A stretch of 64,000 bases of DNA from positions 62,001 through 126,000 of the forward strand of contig CACHEF010000002.1 in NCBI GenBank assembly GCA_902578775.1. The letters are read 5' to 3'. A program made the position numbers and the translations under genes. Each line of letters opens with the position of its first letter. Positions within the stretch are counted from its first letter, which is position 1. Source of the DNA: an uncultured Pelagibacteraceae bacterium (GTDB lineage: Bacteria; Pseudomonadota; Alphaproteobacteria; Pelagibacterales; Pelagibacteraceae). A model generated the notes under the pieces. That model made no database searches. It was not told the origin of the DNA and saw only the letters and a list, made by a program, of their open reading frames with translations. This document shows, in pieces, positions 22,230-28,716 of this stretch.

Positions 22230-22315
22230 TGGTGGAGGGGGAAAGATTCGAACTTTCGAAGACCGAAGTCAACGGGTTTACAGCCCGCCCCATTTGACCG
22301 CTCTGGAACCCCTCC
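22230..22315 (-). tRNA. tRNA-Tyr (GUA anticodon)
   Basis: An 86-nt class II tRNA on the minus strand starting GGAGGGGTTCCAGAGCGGTC. The anticodon loop CTGTAAA gives GTA, and the long variable arm is present. The acceptor GGAGGGG pairs with CCCCUCC, with discriminator A and encoded CCA. It is the first gene of the tRNA-Tyr, tRNA-Gly, tuf, tRNA-Trp, secE, nusG run. Confidence 0.97.
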
Positions 22316-22364
22316 TCTTTTGGGGAAGTGTCCCCTGTTCAATAAAGCTTCAAACAACACGCGT

Positions 22365-22392
22365 TTTATATATTTTATTTGTGCAAATGCAA
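22365..22392 (-). promoter_or_regulatory. Sigma-70-like promoter for tRNA-Tyr/tRNA-Gly/tuf
   Basis: On the minus strand TTGCAT (22387-22392) is followed by a 16-base spacer and TATAAA (22365-22370). The predicted start is near 22358, about 43 bases before tRNA-Tyr. The intervening leader contains a small perfect hairpin GGGGA-loop-UCCCC at 22322-22335 (4-base loop), close to the future RNase P cleavage site. Confidence 0.5.
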
Positions 22393-22445
22393 TATGAGAA
22401 TTATTAAGAAATATAGCAAAAAACGTGTAAAACTTATCGAAAATT

Positions 22446-23183
22446 ATGAATAAATCGACTTTTTTTATTGTAGGACAGCATGCCGTTATTGAAGCTCTAA
22501 AAAATCCAAAAAGAAAGGTTTTAAGACTATTTTTAACTGAGGAGAGTAAAAAAAATATTCATAGAAAAAGTCCAAAAAAAAACCTTATAAATGATGTAAA
22601 AGTTTTTTTTAAGACAAAAAAAGAATTAGACAAATATTCAACAAAAGAAAATTTACTTCATCAAGGATATGTAGCTGAAATAGAACATTTGCAAAAACCA
22701 GTTCTTAAAGAATTTATCAAAGACAAATTAGATATAAATTTTGCTTGTTTAGACGGTGTAACTGATCCAAGAAATATTGGTTCAATAATTAGAAGTGCAG
22801 CCTCATTTAAAATTGATGGGATTATTATTAAAGAAAGAAATTTTCCAAGAGAAAGTAAATTAATGTATAAAGCAGCTAGTGGAGCAATTGAATATATAAA
22901 TATATTTGAGGTATCAAATATCAATTCCACTCTAAAAAATTTAAAAGATAAAAATTTTTGGATTTATGGATTTGATGGTAATGGGGATAAAAACTTCACC
23001 GATATTGAATGGAAAGGAAATAACATTCTAGTATTTGGATCAGAAGGATCAGGAATGCATAAGCATACAGCTAAATATGCAGATTTTTTGGTAAAGATTG
23101 ATATCAATAAAAAGATTGAAAGCTTAAATATTTCAAATAGTGCTGCTATTGTATTTCATCATTTAAGTTATTTAAAAAAATAG
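22446..23183 (+). CDS. rlmB: 23S rRNA 2'-O-ribose methyltransferase, RlmB-like (TrmH/SpoU family)
   Basis: A 245-residue SPOUT methyltransferase. The N-terminal substrate-binding domain starts FFIVGQHAVIEALKNPKRKV. The catalytic knot shows all three motifs: DGVTDPRNIGSIIRSAASF (motif 1), NILVFGSEGSGMHK (motif 2) and SLNISNSAAIVFHHL (motif 3). The family methylates G2251 of 23S rRNA with SAM; exact target specificity is inferred. It is divergent from tRNA-Tyr. Confidence 0.88.
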   Translation: MNKSTFFIVGQHAVIEALKNPKRKVLRLFLTEESKKNIHRKSPKKNLINDVKVFFKTKKELDKYSTKENLLHQGYVAEIEHLQKPVLKEFIKDKLDINFACLDGVTDPRNIGSIIRSAASFKIDGIIIKERNFPRESKLMYKAASGAIEYINIFEVSNINSTLKNLKDKNFWIYGFDGNGDKNFTDIEWKGNNILVFGSEGSGMHKHTAKYADFLVKIDINKKIESLNISNSAAIVFHHLSYLKK

Positions 23184-23220
23184 TTGATTAATTTGAAAAT
23201 TGTTAATAATTATCACAAAA

Positions 23221-23296
23221 GCCCTTGTAGCTCAGCTGGTAGAGCAATTGATTTGTAATCAATAGGTCCGCGGTTCGAATCCGTGCGGGGGCACCA
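23221..23296 (+). tRNA. tRNA-Thr (UGU anticodon)
   Basis: A 76-nt cloverleaf on the plus strand starting GCCCTTGTAGCTCAGCTGGT. The anticodon loop ATTTGTAA gives TGT. The acceptor GCCCUUG pairs with CGGGGGC through two G-U pairs; the discriminator is A, and CCA is encoded. It lies 37 bases after rlmB and is probably cotranscribed. Confidence 0.96.
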
Positions 23297-23305
23297 TCAC
23301 TCAAT

Positions 23306-23326
23306 AAAATTAACGTTAATTTTTTT
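23306..23326. terminator. Bidirectional terminator-like palindrome between tRNA-Thr and nadK
   Basis: A perfect 18-bp palindrome, AAAATTAACGTTAATTTT (23306-23323), followed on the plus strand by more T (seven in a row in total). It stands between two convergent units, tRNA-Thr on plus and nadK on minus. The stem is all A-T except the centre, so efficiency is doubtful. Confidence 0.5.
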
Positions 23327-23331
23327 CATTT

Positions 23332-24102
23332 TTATGAAGTTTCTCTTCTTAATTGTTCAATCTTAATTTTTTTTTGAAGACTTCTATTTTTATCATACAA
23401 AAGATTAAATTTAATTTTTTGATTTGTTTTGATAATTATATTTTTTGCATTTCTTACTTCAATGTTATCAGCAACTGCACTAATTGGTCTTTTTTTTGCA
23501 TTTAAATTCTTAATTACTATTTTTGATCTATCGCTTACTATTTTTCCTTTCCATCGTCTTGGTCTAAATGCACTTATTGGTGAAATTGTTAATTTTTTTG
23601 AATTCAAACTTAATATTGGACCATGAACAGATAAATTATAAGCAGTACTTCCTGCCGGAGTAGATACAAGTACGCCATCTGAAACTAGCTCTTTTATAAT
23701 TTGTTTTGATCCATGATTGATTGATAATGAGGCTGCTTGTCTACTTTGCCTCAAAATTGATACTTCATTGATTGCTATATGTTTTTTTGTATTATTCTTT
23801 ATATTTTTTACAGTCATTTCTAATGGTGAAATTGAAACTGTTTTTGATTTAATAAAATTTTTCACAAAGTTCTTTGATGAAAATTTATTCATCAAAAAAC
23901 CGTAATTACCTGAATTAATTCCGTAAAAAGATTTTTTTGAATATTTATTCTTTTTTAATGTCTGAAGCATAAATCCATCACCACCAACAACTATAATTGT
24001 ATTTTTTTTTTCAATTTTTATTGAAGATATGATCTTTAATATGTTTGATTTAATTTTTAGTGATTTTTGATTCTTATCAGAGATTATTTGAATTTTTTTC
24101 AT
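23332..24102 (-). CDS. nadK: NAD kinase
   Basis: A 256-residue NAD kinase, making NADP from NAD and ATP. The GGDG motif is at about residues 40-43 with the catalytic-site Asp42, the substrate motif INEVSIL lies mid-protein, and VSTPAGSTAYNLSVHGPIL is the glycine-rich NAD site. Length matches short proteobacterial forms. The start overlaps the end of the upstream methyltransferase by 4 bases. Confidence 0.94.
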   Translation of the reverse strand: MKKIQIISDKNQKSLKIKSNILKIISSIKIEKKNTIIVVGGDGFMLQTLKKNKYSKKSFYGINSGNYGFLMNKFSSKNFVKNFIKSKTVSISPLEMTVKNIKNNTKKHIAINEVSILRQSRQAASLSINHGSKQIIKELVSDGVLVSTPAGSTAYNLSVHGPILSLNSKKLTISPISAFRPRRWKGKIVSDRSKIVIKNLNAKKRPISAVADNIEVRNAKNIIIKTNQKIKFNLLYDKNRSLQKKIKIEQLRRETS

Positions 24103-24749
24103 TTAGTACTCTTTTGAATAGTGAAAGCAATTGAAGAATTCAATAAAATTTTAGTAATTTTTTTAATGTCATATCCATATTCTTTTATTAAAGAAAGACA
24201 TTTTTCTTTATCAACATAATAACTGTTTACACCTAAGATTATTTTACCATCATTTGACAAAAAATTTTTAGCTTTTCCTAAAAATAACGACATAGTTTCT
24301 GTACCGTCATTAGCTGAATAACGAATTTTAGTATATTTTACCTTATCATCTTTCTTTTGTGGCACGTATGGAGGATTGAAGGAAATTAAATCAAATTTTT
24401 CATTAACATTATCAAATAAGTTTGACTGAATAATTTGAATATCGTTTTTATTTATTTTTGAATTATTAAAACTGTTTTCTACTAGATCATCATAAATATC
24501 AACCGATACAATTTTAGAATTTACGTTTCTTTTTTTATAAAATTGTCCCAATATTGCAAATTGACCGCATCCCATATCTAAATATTTTTCTTCTTTAATT
24601 ATAGATAATTCTTTTTTAATTACCAAAGAAGTCAAATCCCAAAATGTTGTGTGGCAATATTTATCTATTTTTATTCCCCAGAGAAAATAAGTAAATAATT
24701 TTGAAGAGCGTAAAATATTCAATATAAATAAATACACTTTTCCAAACAT
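24099..24749 (-). CDS. Class I SAM-dependent methyltransferase of the NPPY type
   Basis: A 216-residue Rossmann-type methyltransferase. The SAM motif I is LDMGCGQFAILGQF, an acidic end of strand 2 is VSVDIYDDL, and motif IV is FNPPYVPQ. The NPPY motif is used by enzymes that methylate planar nitrogens, such as PrmC/HemK (glutamine of release factors) and RsmC-type rRNA enzymes. It is too short for full PrmC, which has an N-terminal domain; the substrate is not known. It begins 16 bases after tRNA-Leu and overlaps nadK. Confidence 0.75.
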   Translation of the reverse strand: MFGKVYLFILNILRSSKLFTYFLWGIKIDKYCHTTFWDLTSLVIKKELSIIKEEKYLDMGCGQFAILGQFYKKRNVNSKIVSVDIYDDLVENSFNNSKINKNDIQIIQSNLFDNVNEKFDLISFNPPYVPQKKDDKVKYTKIRYSANDGTETMSLFLGKAKNFLSNDGKIILGVNSYYVDKEKCLSLIKEYGYDIKKITKILLNSSIAFTIQKSTK

Positions 24750-24765
24750 AACTAGAATTTAAAAA

Positions 24766-24851
24766 TGGTGCCCTCGGCCAGACTCGAACTGGCACTCCGC
24801 AAGCGGCAAGGATTTTAAGTCCTTTGTGTCTACCAATTTCACCACGAGGGC
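24766..24851 (-). tRNA. tRNA-Leu (UAA anticodon)
   Basis: An 86-nt class II tRNA on the minus strand starting GCCCTCGTGGTGAAATTGGT. The anticodon loop ACTTAAAA gives TAA, followed by the long variable arm TGCCGCTTGCGGA. The acceptor GCCCUCG pairs with CGAGGGC, with discriminator A and encoded CCA. It is the only complete copy; truncated 5' halves occur at 27466-27505 and 36295-36345. It marks the left edge of the accessory region. Confidence 0.97.
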
Positions 24852-24932
24852 ATTAATGAATTTCATGAGTGTTTAAGATAATATTTATAATTCAACAAGG
24901 GTAATAAGTAAAATTTTTTTATATTATCTCCA

Positions 24933-24955
24933 TGGTTTCTAGTTTGTTTCTAGTT
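24933..24955. repeat. Direct repeat, left copy (GTTTCTAGT twice, 11-bp period)
   Basis: The sequence TGGTTTCTAGTTTGTTTCTAGTT contains GTTTCTAGT twice with an 11-base period, that is, on one face of the helix. A second copy with one mismatch is at 27320-27342. The two copies enclose the ATP-grasp and Anbu genes. The form resembles integrase arm-type sites, but no integrase is present, so the role is inferred. Confidence 0.75.
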
Positions 24956-25022
24956 ATCCTATAAAGTCCTGGATTGACTAAAAATATCTTGAATTTTTAA
25001 AGTTTTATTTGGGAGTATCTTT

Positions 25023-26465
25023 TTAATCTACTATTAAAGTATCTTTAGAACCACCACCTTGAGAGCTATTAACAATTGTACTTCCTTTTCTCAGAGCAAC
25101 TCTTGTTAAGCCGCCTGTAGTAACATAACTATTTTTACCACTTAAAATAAATGGTCTTAAATCTAAATGACGTGGTTCAATATCACTTTTTGTTATTGTT
25201 GGAGCAGTTGAAAGAACCTCTAAGGGTTGAGCAATAAATTCTCTAGGATTATGTTTTATTTTGTCTATAGTTTCGTTCTTCTCTTTTTGAGATGCTTTTG
25301 GTCCAATTAGTATTCCGTATCCTCCTGATGCATTTGCTGGTTTAACTACTAGTTTTGAAATATTATCAATTACATATTTTCTGTGCGTATCATCATGACA
25401 CAAAAAAGTTTCCACTTGATTTAATATTGGTTGTTCACCTAAATAATAGGTAATCATTTTATTTACGTAAGAATAAACAACTTTATCATCAGCAATACCA
25501 GTGCCAACAGCATTAACTATTCCAACATTTTTTTTTAGCCAACACTTAAAAAGACCTGGCACCCCAATAACAGACTCTTTAAAGAATGCTTTGGGATCTA
25601 AAAAATTATCATCCAGTCGTCTATATATACAATCAACTTTTAAAGGACCTTTTACAGTTTTCATGTACACATTATCATTTTCTACAAAAAGATCTTTGCC
25701 TTCTACTAATGCTATACCCATTTGCTCAGCCAAAAACTCATGTTCAAAATAAGCTGAATTGTAAACACCGGGTGTAAGCAAAACCATGTGTGGATTAGAA
25801 GTTTTTTTTGGAATACACTCTGTCATACAGTTGTAAAGTTTATTTGTGTATTGATGAATTGAAGCAACTTTATATCTAGTAAAAAGCTCTGGAAAGACAT
25901 CTCGCATTACCATTCTATTTTCTAACATATAAGAAACACCTGATGGTACACGTAAATTGTCTTCTAAAACTAAATAATCACCATTCTTGTTTCTAATAAG
26001 ATCTATACCTGAAATATTTGCCCAAGCTTTATATTTGGGAGAAAATCCTTCACACTCTTTAACGTAGTATGGAGATTTAAAAATTATCTCTTTCGGTATT
26101 ATATTGTCTTTAAAAATTCTTTTTTGATTATACGTATCGTCTATAAATAAATTTAATGCTTTTGCTCTCTGTTTCAAACCTCTTGAAACTTTATTCCATT
26201 GAGATTTTGGTATTATTCTGGGAATTATGTCTAGTGGCCACTTCTTCTGTTCAGCTCTATTATTTGCAGCATAAACTCTAAAATTTATACCTCTAGCACT
26301 TATAGTGCTCTGACAGTTTTTTTCTATTTCCTGCAGTTTCTTTTTTCCGTGTCTCTCTAAAATATTAGAAATTATTGAGGCATGCTTTCTAAGCTTATTA
26401 TCCTTAGTTAGATAACCATCATATGCATCACCTGAATTGTAATTTTTCCAAAATTTAGAAACCAT
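25023..26465 (-). CDS. Circularly permuted ATP-grasp protein (DUF404/DUF407 type)
   Basis: A 480-residue protein of the circularly permuted ATP-grasp type 2 family. The family start with YDGYL, the middle LLTPGVYNSAYFEHEFLAEQ, the nucleotide-binding VVKPANASGGYGILIGPKA and the conserved ending VNSSQGGGSKDTLIVD are all visible. Members are thought to be ligases of the amidoligase kind; the substrate is unknown. In other bacteria they occur with Anbu peptidase, an alpha-E protein and a transglutaminase-like protein; here only Anbu accompanies it, on the opposite strand across a 107-base shared promoter region. The flanking repeats suggest transfer as a unit. Confidence 0.85.
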   Translation of the reverse strand: MVSKFWKNYNSGDAYDGYLTKDNKLRKHASIISNILERHGKKKLQEIEKNCQSTISARGINFRVYAANNRAEQKKWPLDIIPRIIPKSQWNKVSRGLKQRAKALNLFIDDTYNQKRIFKDNIIPKEIIFKSPYYVKECEGFSPKYKAWANISGIDLIRNKNGDYLVLEDNLRVPSGVSYMLENRMVMRDVFPELFTRYKVASIHQYTNKLYNCMTECIPKKTSNPHMVLLTPGVYNSAYFEHEFLAEQMGIALVEGKDLFVENDNVYMKTVKGPLKVDCIYRRLDDNFLDPKAFFKESVIGVPGLFKCWLKKNVGIVNAVGTGIADDKVVYSYVNKMITYYLGEQPILNQVETFLCHDDTHRKYVIDNISKLVVKPANASGGYGILIGPKASQKEKNETIDKIKHNPREFIAQPLEVLSTAPTITKSDIEPRHLDLRPFILSGKNSYVTTGGLTRVALRKGSTIVNSSQGGGSKDTLIVD

Positions 26466-26572
26466 TATGTTATTTTTTAATAGTTAAAGGAAATAATCAA
26501 ATGCATAATAGATATATCTGATATGATAATAATTAATTATAAAATAATGATTTTATTAAATAGTAGTAAATA

Positions 26573-27298
26573 ATGACATATTGTGTTGGCATTAAAGCTA
26601 AGGACGGAATAATTATTGCATCAGATTCAAGAACTAATGCAGGTCTTGACAATGTTAATATATATTCAAAAATGTATACCTATGATGTTGGCGATAGAAC
26701 TGTAATTATCGTTACATCTGGTAACCTTGGAACATCTCAAGCTGTATTTAAATCTATTGATACAGATTTAAAAAACACAACTGGTGTAATGAATTTAAAT
26801 ACTTGTAAAGATTTTGATCAAATTGCCTCCTACATAGGATCACTAAATATTAAACACTCGTCACCAAAAGGAATTAATACGGATACAGTATTATTAGGAT
26901 CTACATTTATTCTTGGAGGTCAAATAAAAGGTCAACCTATGGAATTATATTTAATATATTCACAAGGAAATTACATAAAACCTGCTGACAGTAAGCCTTA
27001 TCTAGTAATTGGCGAAGTTAAATATGGAAAACCAATTTTAGATAGAGTTATAAAACCAGATGTTTCTATCGGTGATGCATCAAGATGTGCATTAATATCA
27101 ATGGACTCAACTTTAAAAAGTGATCTAACAGTAGGCCCTCCAATAGATTTTACAGTTTTAAGAAAAGATGAATATAAAATTGCATCTCAAAAATGTCTTA
27201 ATCTTAATGATGAAGAATATTCTAAAGTTTGTAATCAATGGTCAGATGGAATATTTAAAATATTTGACTCTTTTCCAAGATTTGATTGGGAAAAATAA
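26573..27298 (+). CDS. Anbu-type proteasome-like peptidase
   Basis: A 241-residue Ntn-hydrolase of the proteasome beta/HslV superfamily. It begins MTYCVGIKAKDGIIIASDSR; after Met removal Thr1 is the nucleophile, and Asp17 and Lys32 fall where the proteasomal Asp17 and Lys33 are expected. This start and the length (HslV is about 175) identify the Anbu branch. No ATPase partner such as HslU is nearby. An 8-bp all-AU inverted repeat with a 5-base loop (27292-27312) covers the stop and may end the transcript. Substrates of Anbu are unknown. Confidence 0.88.
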   Translation: MTYCVGIKAKDGIIIASDSRTNAGLDNVNIYSKMYTYDVGDRTVIIVTSGNLGTSQAVFKSIDTDLKNTTGVMNLNTCKDFDQIASYIGSLNIKHSSPKGINTDTVLLGSTFILGGQIKGQPMELYLIYSQGNYIKPADSKPYLVIGEVKYGKPILDRVIKPDVSIGDASRCALISMDSTLKSDLTVGPPIDFTVLRKDEYKIASQKCLNLNDEEYSKVCNQWSDGIFKIFDSFPRFDWEK

Positions 27299-27319
27299 AA
27301 TTTATTTATTTTATCTCTC

Positions 27320-27342
27320 TGGTTTCTAGTCTGTTTCTAGTT
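27320..27342. repeat. Direct repeat, right copy (GTTTCTAGT twice)
   Basis: TGGTTTCTAGTCTGTTTCTAGTT differs from the copy at 24933-24955 at one position of 23. Similarity continues weakly to the left as a TTAT-CTC stretch. It lies 22 bases after the Anbu stop and 124 bases before the tRNA-Leu fragment, in the largest intergenic gap of the window. Confidence 0.75.
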
Positions 27343-27423
27343 TAACAGAATTTATTATTCATATTTTCCGATAGAAATAATTCAATAAATTTAAAAGTTA
27401 TGGGATTATAAGGGAATGAGACC

Positions 27424-27443
27424 ATTAGAGACTATTAGAGACT
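27424..27443. repeat. Perfect tandem 10-bp repeat ATTAGAGACT x2
   Basis: Two adjoining identical decamers with helical spacing. On the opposite strand each reads AGTCTCTAAT, of which GTCTCTAAT matches GTTTCTAGT of the neighbouring repeat at 7 of 9 positions, so the two repeat pairs face each other. This is the layout expected of recombinase arm sites beside a tRNA core; it is pattern evidence only. Confidence 0.55.
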
Positions 27444-27465
27444 CTGAAATTCCTCAACTCAAACT

Positions 27466-27505
27466 ATTTTAAGTCCTTTGTGTCTACCAATTTAACCACA
27501 ATACC
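27466..27505 (-). pseudogene. Truncated tRNA-Leu, 5' half (anticodon loop to 5' end)
   Basis: On the minus strand this reads as the first 40 bases of a tRNA-Leu: acceptor strand GGTATTG, D arm GTTAAATTGGTAGAC and the anticodon arm up to ACTTAAAAT. From the anticodon loop through the D arm it matches the intact gene at 33 of 34 positions; the acceptor strand differs at 4 bases. The variable arm, T arm and 3' acceptor are missing. Homology stops abruptly in the anticodon stem, as after recombination at an anticodon-loop core. It is the left border of the glucosylglycerate cluster. Confidence 0.85.
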
Positions 27506-27522
27506 TAGGGGCTTTTCATTAA

Positions 27523-28716
27523 TTATTCTTTTACGCTTCCAGCAGTCAAACCACTAACAAGATATTTTTCAAAATAAATAAATATGAATAGAATTGGTAA
27601 AGTGACTATCACAGATCCAGCCATTAAATACTGCCGTGGAGTTTCAGCATCCCCACTCAAATATTGAATAGCTCTTGATAAAGTAAAGGACTTAGGACTA
27701 TCTAAAAACATCAATGAAAAAAGAAATTCATTCCAAGCAATCATAAAGACATAGAGTGCAACAGATGTAATAGCTGGCAAGCTCAAAGGAATAATAATCT
27801 TTAAAATTATGCCAAACCAGTTTTGACCATCCATGATACCAGCATCTTCAATTTCTTTTGGAATACTTTTGAAATAACCTTGCAACATATAAATAGCAAC
27901 AGGCAAGGTTGTAGCTGTATAAACAATCAATAAACCAAAGATTGAGTTTCTTAATCCCAGTTGACTAAACACAGTGTATAAAGGGATCACTAACACTATA
28001 GCTGGAAACATGTAGATAATTAAAATTGAGGTTGATAAAAAGTTTTTGCCAAAGAAATTTAATCTAGCAACAGCATAAGCAGCAGGGATTGCAAATAGTA
28101 ATGTGACAATAACAGTTCCGATAGAAACTGCTGAACTTATTAAGATATATCTTCCAAAATTATAAGTCTCAAAAATTACAAAATAGGACTTGAACAACTC
28201 AGTTAAGTTTTTTGTAAAATTTAAACTAAAGTCTAAAGGATTAACTAATAAAGCGATCTGAGTTTTAAAACTGGTAACAAGCATAATGTAAAATGGGAAC
28301 AAAATTACAAATGCAAAGAAAACAATGCCAAATAAGGTAATAAAATCAAAAATAATTTTTTCTGATATAAAATCTTCCTTTAAAGATTGCACACTATATT
28401 TTTTGAGTTTGTTTGTAAAAAATAAAGTAATTAAGAAAACTCCAAAAATATACCAATATGGAGATGCCTCATTTAAGTAAAAATATAAAATTGAAAATAT
28501 AAATGATAATGAAAAAATCTTAATTAAGTGATTAATTTTATTGCCGACTAAGACAAATGCTAAAGACAACAAAATACCATTTAAGAAAACAGTTGTGACG
28601 TTTAAATTAGTAAAACTTAATCCTTGCAGTGTAGCCATAATCTTCCAAATTGACAAAATACAAGTCAGAAAAAAAGACGATATGATTAAATATATTGCAA
28701 GAGATTTAAACTTCAT
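27523..28716 (-). CDS. ABC sugar transporter permease, MalG-like, with extra N-terminal membrane segments
   Basis: A 397-residue inner-membrane permease. The last 280 residues are a normal MalG-type unit with the coupling-helix motif SIPKEIEDAGIMDGQNWFGI (EAA loop). The first 110 residues add about four further hydrophobic segments not found in typical MalG (about 280 residues). The frame extends to a TTG at 28731, but the ATG at 28716 is preceded by AGAGGG at good spacing and was chosen. It overlaps the MalF-like gene by 11 bases and ends 17 bases from the tRNA fragment. It should import the substrate made and used by the genes at 32543-36303. Confidence 0.88.
   Translation of the reverse strand: MKFKSLAIYLIISSFFLTCILSIWKIMATLQGLSFTNLNVTTVFLNGILLSLAFVLVGNKINHLIKIFSLSFIFSILYFYLNEASPYWYIFGVFLITLFFTNKLKKYSVQSLKEDFISEKIIFDFITLFGIVFFAFVILFPFYIMLVTSFKTQIALLVNPLDFSLNFTKNLTELFKSYFVIFETYNFGRYILISSAVSIGTVIVTLLFAIPAAYAVARLNFFGKNFLSTSILIIYMFPAIVLVIPLYTVFSQLGLRNSIFGLLIVYTATTLPVAIYMLQGYFKSIPKEIEDAGIMDGQNWFGIILKIIIPLSLPAITSVALYVFMIAWNEFLFSLMFLDSPKSFTLSRAIQYLSGDAETPRQYLMAGSVIVTLPILFIFIYFEKYLVSGLTAGSVKE

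Noticed and set aside
22225..22407. 60-codon plus-strand reading frame
   Set aside because: It lies across antisense tRNA-Tyr and its leader; no protein features.
27466..27505. A functional second tRNA-Leu
   Set aside because: Only the 5' half exists; there is no variable arm, T arm or 3' acceptor in the adjoining sequence.
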